Of a stretch of DNA of 64,000 nt, positions 32,267-42,905 are shown piece by piece. The notes below the pieces were generated by a model. It was given only the letters and a program-made list of their open reading frames with translations. It made no database searches and was not told the DNA's origin. The DNA is from Lucinisca nassula (Eukaryota; Mollusca; Bivalvia; Lucinida; Lucinidae): contig OY757010.1 of assembly GCA_963580285.1 (NCBI GenBank), positions 69,097,659 through 69,161,658 on the forward strand. Reading direction: 5' to 3'. How positions within the stretch are numbered: the stretch's first letter is position 1; every line of letters begins with the position of its first letter. The translations under genes were made by a program, and so were the position numbers.

Positions 32267-32604
32267 ATCTTCTTTCTTATGAATGTTTTCGTTGCTCTTA
32301 AAGGAACTCCTTTTTTGATTTTTATTCGCCTTCACTGCAGCTGGTGTTGTGCCGTGTGGCGGCCGTAAAACGTCTCCCCGTACATCAACCATAGTGCAGT
32401 TTATATTTTACTTTTGGTCCTTTGAGATCGGCGTGAGTATTCTGAGAAATCGGAAATAAATTATTGGTTTAGAATCATATTCTAGACAGGTTTTTAATTA
32501 TTTGGACCCCATTTTGATTTATCTCAGTCTTTGAATCGACAGCCTATTCGAAATTCGCAAAATTGCAGTATGTTTCCTCTGGCTTTCTTTGCCGGATTAT
32601 TACA

Positions 32605-32650
32605 GGGTCACTGATGAGGCTTTATTAGCCGAAACTACGTAGTATGACCC
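32605..32650 (+). ncRNA. hammerhead ribozyme, array copy 4
   Basis: Identical motif. Its unit has a private C-to-A change near its start (TAGAATCATA). Predicted cut between 32644 and 32645. Confidence 0.92.
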
Positions 32651-32987
32651 ATCTTCTTTCTTATGAATGTTTTCGTTGCTCTTAAAGGAACTCCTTTTTT
32701 GATTTTTATTCGCCTTCACTGCAGCTGGTGTTGTGCCGTGTGGCGGCCGTAAAACGTCTCCCCGTACATCAACCATAGTGCAGTTTATATTTTACTTTTG
32801 GTCCTTTGAGATCGGCGTGAGTATTCTGAGAAATCGGAAATAAATTATTGGTTTAGACTCATATTCTAGACAGGTTTTAATTGTTTGGACCCCATTTTGA
32901 TTTATCTCAGTCTTTGAATCGACAGCCTATTCGAAATTCGCAAAATTGCAGTATGTTTCCTCTGGCTTTCTTTGCCGGATTATTACA

Positions 32988-33033
32988 GGGTCACTGATGA
33001 GGCTTTATTAGCCGAAACTACGTAGTATGACCC
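32988..33033 (+). ncRNA. hammerhead ribozyme, array copy 5
   Basis: Identical motif in a type b unit that opens the first complete higher-order repeat. Predicted cut between 33027 and 33028. Confidence 0.92.
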
Positions 33034-33371
33034 ATCTTCTTTCTTATGAATGTTTTCGTTGCTCTTAAAGGAACTCCTTTTTTGATTTTTATTCGCCTTC
33101 ACTGCAGCTGGTGTTGTGCCGTGTGGCGGCCGTAAAACGTCTCCCCGTACATCAACCATGGTGCAGTTTATATTTTACTTTTGGTCCTTTGAGATCGGCG
33201 TGAGTATTCTGAGAAATCGGAAATAAATTATTGGTTTAGACTCATATTCTAGACAGGTTTTTAATTATTTGGACTCCATTTTGATTTATCGCAGTCTTTG
33301 AATCGACAGCCTATTCGAAATTCGCAAAATTGCAGTATGTTTCCTCTGGCTTTCTTTGCCGGATTATTACA

Positions 33372-33417
33372 GGGTCACTGATGAGGCTTTATTAGCCGAA
33401 ACTACGTAGTATGACCC
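33372..33417 (+). ncRNA. hammerhead ribozyme, array copy 6
   Basis: Identical motif in a type c unit (GGACTCC and TATCGCAG variants upstream). Predicted cut between 33411 and 33412. Confidence 0.92.
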
Positions 33418-33754
33418 ATCTTCTTTCTTATGAATGTTTTCGTTGCTCTTAAAGGAACTCCTTTTTGATTTTTATTCGCCTTCACTGCAGCTGGTGTTGT
33501 GCCGTGTGGCGGCCGTAAAACGTCTCCCCGTACATCAACCATAGTGCAGTTTATATTTTACTTTTGGTCCTTTGAGATCGGCGTGAGTATTCTGAGAAAT
33601 CGGAAATAAATTATTGGTTTAGACTCATATTCTAGACAGGTTTTTAATTATTTGGACCCCATTTTGATTTATCTCAGTCTTTGAATCGACAGCCTATTCG
33701 AAATTCGCAAAATTGCAGTATGTTTCCTCTGGCTTTCTTTGCCGGATTATTACA

Positions 33755-33800
33755 GGGTCACTGATGAGGCTTTATTAGCCGAAACTACGTAGTATGACCC
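33755..33800 (+). ncRNA. hammerhead ribozyme, array copy 7
   Basis: Identical motif in a type a unit. Predicted cut between 33794 and 33795. Confidence 0.92.
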
Positions 33801-34138
33801 ATCTTCTTTCTTATGAATGTTTTCGTTGCTCTTAAAGGAACTCCTTTTTTGATTTTTATTCGCCTTCACTGCAGCTGGTGTTGTGCCGTGTGGCGGCCGT
33901 AAAACGTCTCCCCGTACATCAACCATAGTGCAGTTTATATTTTACTTTTGGTCCTTTGAGATCGGCGTGAGTATTCTGAGAAATCGGAAATAAATTATTG
34001 GTTTAGACTCATATTCTAGACAGGTTTTTAATTATTTGGACCCCATTTTGATTTATCTCAGTCTTTGAATCGACAGCCTATTCGAAATTCGCAAAATTGC
34101 AGTATGTTTCCTCTGGCTTTCTTTGCCGGATTATTACA

Positions 34139-34184
34139 GGGTCACTGATGAGGCTTTATTAGCCGAAACTACGTAGTATGACCC
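34139..34184 (+). ncRNA. hammerhead ribozyme, array copy 8
   Basis: Identical motif in a type a unit. Predicted cut between 34178 and 34179. Confidence 0.92.
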
Positions 34185-34521
34185 ATCTTCTTTCTTATGA
34201 ATGTTTTCGTTGCTCTTAAAGGAACTCCTTTTTTGATTTTTATTCGCCTTCACTGCAGCTGGTGTTGTGCCGTGTGGCGGCCGTAAAACGTCTCCCCGTA
34301 CATCAACCATAGTGCAGTTTATATTTTACTTTTGGTCCTTTGAGATCGGCGTGAGTATTCTGAGAAATCGGAAATAAATTATTGGTTTAGACTCATATTC
34401 TAGACAGGTTTTAATTGTTTGGACCCCATTTTGATTTATCTCAGTCTTTGAATCGACAGCCTATTCGAAATTCGCAAAATTGCAGTATGTTTCCTCTGGC
34501 CTTCTTTGCCGGATTATTACA

Positions 34522-34567
34522 GGGTCACTGATGAGGCTTTATTAGCCGAAACTACGTAGTATGACCC
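34522..34567 (+). ncRNA. hammerhead ribozyme, array copy 9
   Basis: Identical motif in a type b unit that also has GGCCTTC upstream and a private CACTGTAGC downstream. Predicted cut between 34561 and 34562. Confidence 0.92.
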
Positions 34568-34905
34568 ATCTTCTTTCTTATGAATGTTTTCGTTGCTCTT
34601 AAAGGAACTCCTTTTTTGATTTTTATTCGCCTTCACTGTAGCTGGTGTTGTGCCGTGTGGCGGCCGTAAAACGTCTCCCCGTACATCAACCATGGTGCAG
34701 TTTATATTTTACTTTTGGTCCTTTGAGATCGGCGTGAGTATTCTGAGAAATCGGAAATAAATTATTGGTTTAGACTCATATTCTAGACAGGTTTTTAATT
34801 ATTTGGACTCCATTTTGATTTATCGCAGTCTTTGAATCGACAGCCTATTCGAAATTCGCAAAATTGCAGTATGTTTCCTCTGGCTTTCTTTGCCGGATTA
34901 TTACA

Positions 34906-34951
34906 GGGTCACTGATGAGGCTTTATTAGCCGAAACTACGTAGTATGACCC
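34906..34951 (+). ncRNA. hammerhead ribozyme, array copy 10
   Basis: Identical motif in a type c unit. Predicted cut between 34945 and 34946. Confidence 0.92.
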
Positions 34952-35288
34952 ATCTTCTTTCTTATGAATGTTTTCGTTGCTCTTAAAGGAACTCCTTTTT
35001 GATTTTTATTCGCCTTCACTGCAGCTGGTGTTGTGCCGTGTGGCGGCCGTAAAACGTCTCCCCGTACATCAACCATAGTGCAGTTTATATTTTACTTTTG
35101 GTCCTTTGAGATCGGCGTGAGTATTCTGAGAAATCGGAAATAAATTATTGGTTTAGACTCATATTCTAGACAGGTTTTTAATTATTTGGACCCCATTTTG
35201 ATTTATCTCAGTCTTTGAATCGACAGCCTATTCGAAATTCGCAAAATTGCAGTATGTTTCCTCTGGCTTTCTTTGCCGGATTATTACA

Positions 35289-35334
35289 GGGTCACTGATG
35301 AGGCTTTATTAGCCGAAACTACGTAGTATGACCC
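35289..35334 (+). ncRNA. hammerhead ribozyme, array copy 11
   Basis: Identical motif in a type a unit. Predicted cut between 35328 and 35329. Confidence 0.92.
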
Positions 35335-35672
35335 ATCTTCTTTCTTATGAATGTTTTCGTTGCTCTTAAAGGAACTCCTTTTTTGATTTTTATTCGCCTT
35401 CACTGCAGCTGGTGTTGTGCCGTGTGGCGGCCGTAAAACGTCTCCCCGTACATCAACCATAGTGCAGTTTATATTTTACTTTTGGTCCTTTGAGATCGGC
35501 GTGAGTATTCTGAGAAATCGGAAATAAATTATTGGTTTAGACTCATATTCTAGACAGGTTTTTAATTATTTGGACCCCATTTTGATTTATCTCAGTCTTT
35601 GAATCGACAGCCTATTCGAAATTCGCAAAATTGCAGTATGTTTCCTCTGGCTTTCTTTGCCGGATTATTACA

Positions 35673-35718
35673 GGGTCACTGATGAGGCTTTATTAACCGA
35701 AACTACGTAGTATGACCC
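35673..35718 (+). ncRNA. hammerhead ribozyme, array copy 12, stem II variant
   Basis: The only copy with a change inside the motif. The 3' strand of stem II reads ACC instead of GCC, so the loop-closing pair of a 3-bp stem is lost. The catalytic core, stem I and stem III are unchanged. Predicted cut between 35712 and 35713, probably with reduced activity (inference). Confidence 0.88.
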
Positions 35719-36055
35719 ATCTTCTTTCTTATGAATGTTTTCGTTGCTCTTAAAGGAACTCCTTTTTTGATTTTTATTCGCCTTCACTGCAGCTGGTGTT
35801 GTGCCGTGTGGCGGCCGTAAAACGTCTCCCCGTACATCAACCATAGTGCAGTTTATATTTTACTTTTGGTCCTTTGAGATCGGCGTGAGTATTCTGAGAA
35901 ATCGGAAATAAATTATTGGTTTAGACTCATATTCTAGACAGGTTTTAATTGTTTGGACCCCATTTTGATTTATCTCAGTCTTTGAATCGACAGCCTATTC
36001 GAAATTCGCAAAATTGCAGTATGTTTCCTCTGGCCTTCTTTGCCGGATTATTACA

Positions 36056-36101
36056 GGGTCACTGATGAGGCTTTATTAGCCGAAACTACGTAGTATGACC
36101 C
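36056..36101 (+). ncRNA. hammerhead ribozyme, array copy 13
   Basis: Identical motif in a type b unit with GGCCTTC upstream. Predicted cut between 36095 and 36096. Confidence 0.92.
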
Positions 36102-36439
36102 ATCTTCTTTCTTATGAATGTTTTCGTTGCTCTTAAAGGAACTCCTTTTTTGATTTTTATTCGCCTTCACTGCAGCTGGTGTTGTGCCGTGTGGCGGCCG
36201 TAAAACGTCTCCCCGTACATCAACCATGGTGCAGTTTATATTTTACTTTTGGTCCTTTGAGATCGGCGTGAGTATTCTGAGAAATCGGAAATAAATTATT
36301 GGTTTAGACTCATATTCTAGACAGGTTTTTAATTATTTGGACTCCATTTTGATTTATCGCAGTCTTTGAATCGACAGCCTATTCGAAATTCGCAAAATTG
36401 CAGTATGTTTCCTCTGGCTTTCTTTGCCGGATTATTACA

Positions 36440-36485
36440 GGGTCACTGATGAGGCTTTATTAGCCGAAACTACGTAGTATGACCC
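36440..36485 (+). ncRNA. hammerhead ribozyme, array copy 14
   Basis: Identical motif in a type c unit. Predicted cut between 36479 and 36480. Confidence 0.92.
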
Positions 36486-36822
36486 ATCTTCTTTCTTATG
36501 AATGTTTTCGTTGCTCTTAAAGGAACTCCTTTTTGATTTTTATTCGCCTTCACTGCAGCTGGTGTTGTGCCGTGTGGCGGCCGTAAAACGTCTCCCCGTA
36601 CATCAACCATAGTGCAGTTTATATTTTACTTTTGGTCCTTTGAGATCGGCGTGAGTATTCTGAGAAATCGGAAATAAATTATTGGTTTAGACTCATATTC
36701 TAGACAGGTTTTTAATTATTTGGACCCCATTTTGATTTATCTCAGTCTTTGAATCGACAGCCTATTCGAAATTCGCAAAATTGCAGTATGTTTCCTCTGG
36801 CTTTCTTTGCCGGATTATTACA

Positions 36823-36868
36823 GGGTCACTGATGAGGCTTTATTAGCCGAAACTACGTAGTATGACCC
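36823..36868 (+). ncRNA. hammerhead ribozyme, array copy 15
   Basis: Identical motif in a type a unit. Predicted cut between 36862 and 36863. Confidence 0.92.
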
Positions 36869-37206
36869 ATCTTCTTTCTTATGAATGTTTTCGTTGCTCT
36901 TAAAGGAACTCCTTTTTTGATTTTTATTCGCCTTCACTGCAGCTGGTGTTGTGCCGTGTGGCGGCCGTAAAACGTCTCCCCGTACATCAACCATAGTGCA
37001 GTTTATATTTTACTTTTGGTCCTTTGAGATCGGCGTGAGTATTCTGAGAAATCGGAAATAAATTATTGGTTTAGACTCATATTCTAGACAGGTTTTTAAT
37101 TATTTGGACCCCATTTTGATTTATCTCAGTCTTTGAATCGACAGCCTATTCGAAATTCGCAAAATTGCAGTATGTTTCCTCTGGCTTTCTTTGCCGGATT
37201 ATTACA

Positions 37207-37252
37207 GGGTCACTGATGAGGCTTTATTAGCCGAAACTACGTAGTATGACCC
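37207..37252 (+). ncRNA. hammerhead ribozyme, array copy 16
   Basis: Identical motif in a type a unit. Predicted cut between 37246 and 37247. Confidence 0.92.
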
Positions 37253-37590
37253 ATCTTCTTTCTTATGAATGTTTTCGTTGCTCTTAAAGGAACTCCTTTT
37301 TTGATTTTTATTCGCCTTCACTGCAGCTGGTGTTGTGCCGTGTGGCGGCCGTAAAACGTCTCCCCGTACATCAACCATAGTGCAGTTTATATTTTACTTT
37401 TGGTCCTTTGAGATCGGCGTGAGTATTCTGAGAAATCGGAAATAAATTATTGGTTTAGACTCATATTCTAGACAGGTTTTTAATTATTTGGACCCCATTT
37501 TGATTTATCTCAGTCTTTGAATCGACAGCCTATTCGAAATTCGCAAAATTGCAGTATGTTTCCTCTGGCTTTCTTTGCCGGATTATTACA

Positions 37591-37636
37591 GGGTCACTGA
37601 TGAGGCTTTATTAGCCGAAACTACGTAGTATGACCC
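37591..37636 (+). ncRNA. hammerhead ribozyme, array copy 17
   Basis: Identical motif in the final partial unit, which breaks off 60 bp further on where the 97-bp satellite resumes. Predicted cut between 37630 and 37631. Confidence 0.92.
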
Positions 37637-37696
37637 ATCTTCTTTCTTATGAATGTTTTCGTTGCTCTTAAAGGAACTCCTTTTTTGATTTTTATT

Positions 37697-40545
37697 CCTC
37701 TGGTGGATACTCGCACAGTATTCTTCTGGTGAGTGCGGGGCCTACTCTGGAACATCTTGGCATATTTATCATCTACCAGTAATGTGCTGGGCTCCTCTGG
37801 TGGATACTCGCACAGTATTCTTCTGGTGAGTGCGGGGCCTACTCTGGAACATCTTGGCAATTTTTATCATCTACAAGTAATATGCTGGGCTCCTCTGGTG
37901 GATACTCGCACAGTGTTCTTCCGATGAGTACGGGACCTACTCTGGAACATCTTGGCATATTTATCACCTACCAGTAATGTGCTGGGCTCCTCTGGTGGGT
38001 ACTCGCACAGTGTTCTTCCGATGAGTGCGGGGCCTACTCTGGAACATCTTGGCACATTTATCATCTACCAGTAATATGCTGGGCTCCCTCTGGTGGATAC
38101 TCGCACAGTGTTCTTCCGATGAGTACGGGACCTACTCTGGAACATCTTGGCATATTTATCACCTACCAGTAATATGCTGGGCTCCTCTGGTGGATACTCG
38201 CACAGTGTTCTTCCGATGAGTGCGGGGCCTGCTCTGGAGCATCTTGGCATATTTATCACCTACCAGTAATGTGTTGGGCTCCTCTGGTGGATACTCGCAC
38301 AGTATTCTTCTGGTGAGTGCGGGGCCTACTCTGGAACATCTTGGCACTTTTATCATCTACCAGTAATATGATGGGCTCCTCTGGTGGATACTCGCACAGT
38401 ATTCTTCCGATGAGTGCGGGGCCTACTCTGGAACATCTTTGCACATTTATCATCTACCAGCAATGTGCTGGGCTACTCTGGTGGATACTCGCACAGTATT
38501 CTTCTGGTGAGTGCGGGGTTCTACTCTGGAACATCTTGGCACTTTTATCATCTACCAGTAATATGCTGGGCTCCTCTGGTGGATACTCGCACAGTGTTTT
38601 TCCGATGAGTACGGGACCTACTCTGGAAAATCTTGGCATATTTATCACCTACCAGTAATGTGCTGGGCTCCTCTGGTGGATACTCGCCTAGTGTTCTTCC
38701 GATGAGTGCGGGGCCTACTCTGGAACATCTTGGCACATTTATCATCTACCAGTAATATGCTGGGCTCCCTCTGGTGGATACTCGCACAGTGTTCTTCCGA
38801 TGAGTACGGGACCTACTCTGGAACATCTTGGCATATTTATCACCTACCAGTAATGTACTGGGCTCCTCTGGTGGATACTCGCACAGTGTTCTTCCGATGA
38901 GTGCGGGACCTACTCTGGAACATCTTGGCATATTTATCACCTACCAGTAATGTGCTGGGCTCCTCTGGTGGATACTCGCACAGTATTCTTCTGGTGAGTG
39001 CGGGGCCTACTCTGGAACATCTTGGCACTTTTATCATCTACCAGTAATATGCTGGGCTCCTCTGGTGGATACTCGCACAGTATTCTTCCGATGAGTGCGG
39101 GGCCTACTCTGGAACATCTTGGCACATTTATCATCTACCAGTAATATGCTGGGCTCCTCTGGTGGATACTCGCACAGTGTTCTTCTGGTGAGTGCGGGGC
39201 CGACTCTGGGACATCTTGGCACATTTATCATCTACCAGTAATGTGCTGGGCTCCTCTGGTGGATACTCGCACAGTGTTCTTCTGCTGAGTGCGGGGCCTA
39301 CTCTGGAACATATTGGCACTTTTATCATCTACCAGCAATGTGCTGGGCTCCTCTGGTGGATACTCGCACAGTGTTCTTCTGGTGAGTGCGGGGCCTACTC
39401 TGGAACATCTTGGCACATTTATCATCTACCAGTAATGTGCTGGGCTCCTCTGGCGGATACTCGCACAGTGTTCTTCCGATGAGTACGGGGCCTACTCTGG
39501 AACATCTTGGCACATTTATCATCTACACGTAATGTGCTGGGCTCCTCTGGTGGATACTCGCACAGTGTTCTTCTGGTGAGTGCGGGGCCTACTCTGGAAC
39601 ATCTTGGCACTTTTATCATATACCAGTAATATGCTGGGCTCCTCTGGTTGATACTCGCACAGTATTCTTCTGGTGAGTGCGGGGCCTACTCTGGAACATC
39701 TTGGCACTTTTATCATCTACCAGTAATATGCTGGGCTCCTCTGGTGGATACTCGCACAGTATTCTTCTGGTGAGTGCGGGGCCTACTCTGGAACATCTTA
39801 GCACATTTATCATCTACAAGTAATGTGCTGGGCTCCTCTGGTGGATACTCGCACAGTGTTCTTCTGGTGAGTGCGGGGCCTACTTTGGAACATCTTGGCA
39901 TATTTATCATCTACCAGTAATGTGCTGCGCTCCTCTGGTGGATACTCGCACAGTGTTCTTCTGGTGAGTGCGGGGCCTACTCTGGAACATCTTGGCACAT
40001 TTATCATCTACCAGTAATGTGCTGGGCTCCTCTGGTGGATACTCGCACAGTGTTCTTCTGGTGAGTACGGGGCCTACTGTGGAACATATTGGCACTTTTA
40101 TCATCTACCAGTAATATGCTGGGCTCCTCTGGTGGATACTCGCACAGTGTTCTTCTGGTGAGTGCGGGGCCTACTCTGGAACATATTGGCACATTTATCA
40201 TCTACCAGTAATGTGCTGGGCTCCTTTGGTGGATACTCGCACAGTGTTCTTCTGGTGAGTACGGGACCTACTCTGTAACATCTTGGCACTTTTATCATCT
40301 ACCAGTAATATGCTGGGCTCCTCTGGTGGATACTCGCATAGTGTTCTTCCGATGAGTGCGGGGCCTACTCTGGAACATCTTGGCACATTTTTTATATACC
40401 AGCTACCATGTTCACAGTTTCGTCTGCGTGTTCTGCATCTACCAGCAATGTGCTGGGCTCCTCTGGTGGATACTCGCACAGTGTTCTTCTGGTGAGTGCA
40501 GGGCCTACTCTGGAACATCTTGGCACTTATTCATATACAAGGTTC
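37697..40545 (+). repeat. 97-bp satellite, right block (about 29 units)
   Basis: Same 97-bp monomer as at 30.85 kb. Two variants alternate, CTTCTGGTGAG and CTTCCGATGAG. A stretch of seven monomers is duplicated with a 681-bp offset, sharing the rare CTCCCTCTGG insertion at about 38082 and 38763. Near the right end a ~52-bp foreign segment (about 40388-40440) interrupts a monomer. The last recognisable monomer fades out at about 40545. Confidence 0.95.
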
Positions 40546-40599
40546 ATCAACGACAATTTGTACAATGCCTATCAACCCTCCCTTGAAGGTCGCCATGGT

Positions 40600-40690
40600 G
40601 GAGAGTGATAGCTCAGTGATAAGTGCACTTGCCTCTGATGCTAGAACCACCCCCACCCCCGGCTCGATATCCGGCAGTGGTGGAAAAAGT
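40600..40690 (+). other. tRNA-like remnant, probably a SINE-5 head
   Basis: GTGATAGCTCAGTGATAAGT, GCCTCTGATGCTAGAACC and GGCTCGATATCCGG resemble box A and box B regions, with a C-rich insertion. Not a functional tRNA. Confidence 0.4.
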
Positions 40691-40879
40691 TAGGTTTCAG
40701 AAATACTCCATTGGCGTGATTTGCAGCGATTAATGCCCTAAAGTGCTCCATCCTTCGGATATATAAAGCCCATTTAAGTAAACACAAATTTCTCTGTACA
40801 TGTATCTTAGCCATAGTTCAATTGTTGCCTGATTTTTTGTCTGCTGGTAACTTTGAAAGTCTTCTTTTTTGCCATCAGT

Positions 40880-40975
40880 GTTGTTTCAGATCAGACTGAT
40901 CTCCCCTAGGAGCAGTCTGATCAGGGACAACACTCTTTGCCTTTATGCGAAAATATGTTTGAAAAGTTTGCAAGA
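40880..40975 (+). mobile_element. PAL-1-related fragment
   Basis: GATCAGACTGATCTCCCCTA and GGAGCAGTCTGATCAGGGAC form an imperfect palindrome. Confidence 0.5.
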
Positions 40976-41629
40976 AGTGCAGCAGACGACATAAACACAC
41001 ATATTTTCAGATGCTGTTTTTCATGGCATCTTATAAGGGTTGTACATGTATAAAAAAAAAAAAACCCCGAAAATTTCACCAATCATGACAAAACATAACC
41101 AATATGGAGTTAACTGATTTGCCTGAAATCGCCAACAAACATCGTGTCTGAAAGTTTCTATGTTCTTGCAAAAAAAAAACAACAAAACAAACAAACATAT
41201 TTTTGCATAGAGGCTTGAAAGTAACCAGCAGACAACAAAGCAGGCGACAATAGTTGTGATTGGCATCTTAACACTAAATTAGCAAACCTCTAATACAAAC
41301 ATCCAAAGACATGATGGCTGTATGTCACCCACAAATAAAGAAACTTACCAGTTTTCTGTCTGTGAAAGGGGTCACGTGAAGTTAAGTACCAGTTTCTTAA
41401 CTGCTGTAGATAGACACAAAAGATCTAATGTCATTTTCTTATTAACTGGAGATAGAAATTTTCTACCCAGTTTAATATCAATAGATACAGCTGTCATACT
41501 GTTGACATATCCCTTTTGAAATGCCTTTGCTTCAGCAAAGAGAGGATGGTCTAACAGTTGACAGGAATTTTACCCCATCTTATACAGGACCCCCCCCACC
41601 CCGAAATTGTACACTACCAAAAGCAGAGA

Positions 41630-41859
41630 CCTGGCCCCGAGGTTATAAAACTTTTAAAAAATTGCCCTGCTCACAAATCTTAAAATGCCAACAATTGTTG
41701 GCATTTTAAAATTTGTGAGTTGGACAAATAACATACTTTCTCTGCTATCTGAGATAGAAAAAATGCTCAACGGATAAGTGTTTCAATTTTTATGAGCACC
41801 ACAAATTTCATGCTTAGCTGAGTTGAGCATGATAAAAGATTTATAACCTCGGGGCCAGG
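41630..41859. mobile_element. 230-bp MITE with 20-bp terminal inverted repeats and nested palindrome
   Basis: The termini CCTGGCCCCGAGGTTATAAA and its complement (41840-41859) are exact. Inside, 41670-41719 is an almost perfect 50-bp palindrome centred on CAACAATTGTTG. A third inverted pair, ATGCTCAAC / GTTGAGCAT, lies between them and the right end. No coding. Confidence 0.8.
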
Positions 41860-42106
41860 ACTAGAGGCCGTAGAGGCCTGATCAATGCTTTCACTATCTA
41901 CAAAAGTGTTGCATTGTAATCTTCTAAAATAACTCCGCCTGACGCCACACAATCCTGCTATATACTACATGTATATATACATGCATTTATACATGTATGT
42001 ACACATGCACAAATTAAGAACAAAAAGGATTAAATGCCCTCAAACCTACAAACAGTCCTGAAGATTGAAGTTATTTGTCACTTAGATAACATGTACGATG
42101 CCAATC

Positions 42107-42408
42107 CGGCCCCCGGCCATAGGGGCTAGAAGAAATATATGGGCTGCATGATGCTACCACGCAGAGCTGAATCCGGCCCATACACTAGTACTGGTAAACC
42201 GCTTAGAGGATCTAAGCCTGTCCAGGAACCGCGGTGCGGAGCGGACTGTCCATGCTAATAAGCCCTATTGGTTTCATTGGGCGACAGGGCTTGAGATGTC
42301 ATTTCATCTCAATGTCGGGTAAAAGTCCCACAAAATTGGAAGCAACGTCTCCAAAATGACCTTTACAGTGTTGACGGGGGCGTTAAACCTCAAATCAAAC
42401 AAACAAAG
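42107..42408 (+). mobile_element. SINE-1, full length
   Basis: CCCCCGGCCATAGGGGC to TCAAACAAACAAAG. Confidence 0.9.
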
Positions 42409-42568
42409 ATGCCAATCAGTTGTCGTCTGCTTTGTCGTCTGCTGGTCACTTTTTAATAGTCATTGTTGCAGACAGTGTGGACCCAGATCAGACTGCCAGG
42501 AGTACACTGTAATTGCCTTTGTGCAAAAAGTGTTTGAAATGCAGCTGACAACGTTAACATATGAGACC

Positions 42569-42897
42569 GGCCCCGATAGCTCAATTGGTAGAGTGTCCGC
42601 TCCGGGGAACGGGAGGTCGCGGGTTCGATCCCGGGCCGCGACATACCATAGTCGTTAAAAATGGTACTAGCTGCTTCTCGCTTGGCACTCAGACTTACGG
42701 GGTAGAGCTAGGACTGGTCGATCCAGTGTCAGGATAATGTGACTGGGTGTGGTATCATGTGATGTGTCTGGGACATGATACTTCAGTGAGGCAGCACTAT
42801 AAAAGTGAGCATTGAGCTCCCTGTCGCAACCAGACACCGTCGTGATATGACTGAAAAATTGTTGAAAGCGACGTTAAACCCGAATTCACACACACAC
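42569..42897 (+). mobile_element. SINE-3, full length, 15-bp target duplication
   Basis: ACGTTAACATATGAG (42551-42565) against ACGTTAACATACGAG (42898-42912), one mismatch. It sits exactly at the left terminal repeat of a MITE. Confidence 0.93.
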
Positions 42898-42905
42898 ACG
42901 TTAAC

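Larger units (their letters stand above)
31282..37696 (+). repeat. ~384-bp tandem array, every unit carrying a hammerhead ribozyme
   Basis: Units start at 31282, 31666, 32049, 32433, 32817, 33200, 33583, 33967, 34351, 34734, 35117, 35501, 35885, 36269, 36651, 37035 and 37419; the spacing is 382-384 bp and the last unit stops after about 278 bp. Units are nearly identical, differing by isolated substitutions and one-base indels. Each contains one complete hammerhead motif about 172 bp from the unit start, plus a block (CAGCTGGTGTTGTG, GTGGCGGCCGTAAAACGTC) that is also conserved in the divergent copy at 60.5 kb. No substantial reading frame is conserved. A read-through + strand transcript would be expected to self-cleave into ~384-nt monomers. 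Such arrays are known as hammerhead satellites and as tandem small retrozymes; which applies here is inference. The 9 bases at 31273-31281 join the array to the 97-bp satellite. Confidence 0.97.

Noticed and set aside
31282..37696. CRISPR array
   Set aside because: Units are continuous near-identical 384-bp repeats without short repeats and unique spacers, and the window is eukaryotic.
30775..40518. Dozens of ~65-codon minus-strand frames of near-identical sequence, possibly a tandem gene family
   Set aside because: They are spaced by exactly one 97-bp satellite unit, which is not a multiple of three; each crosses two monomers in different frames. No start context, promoter or domain.
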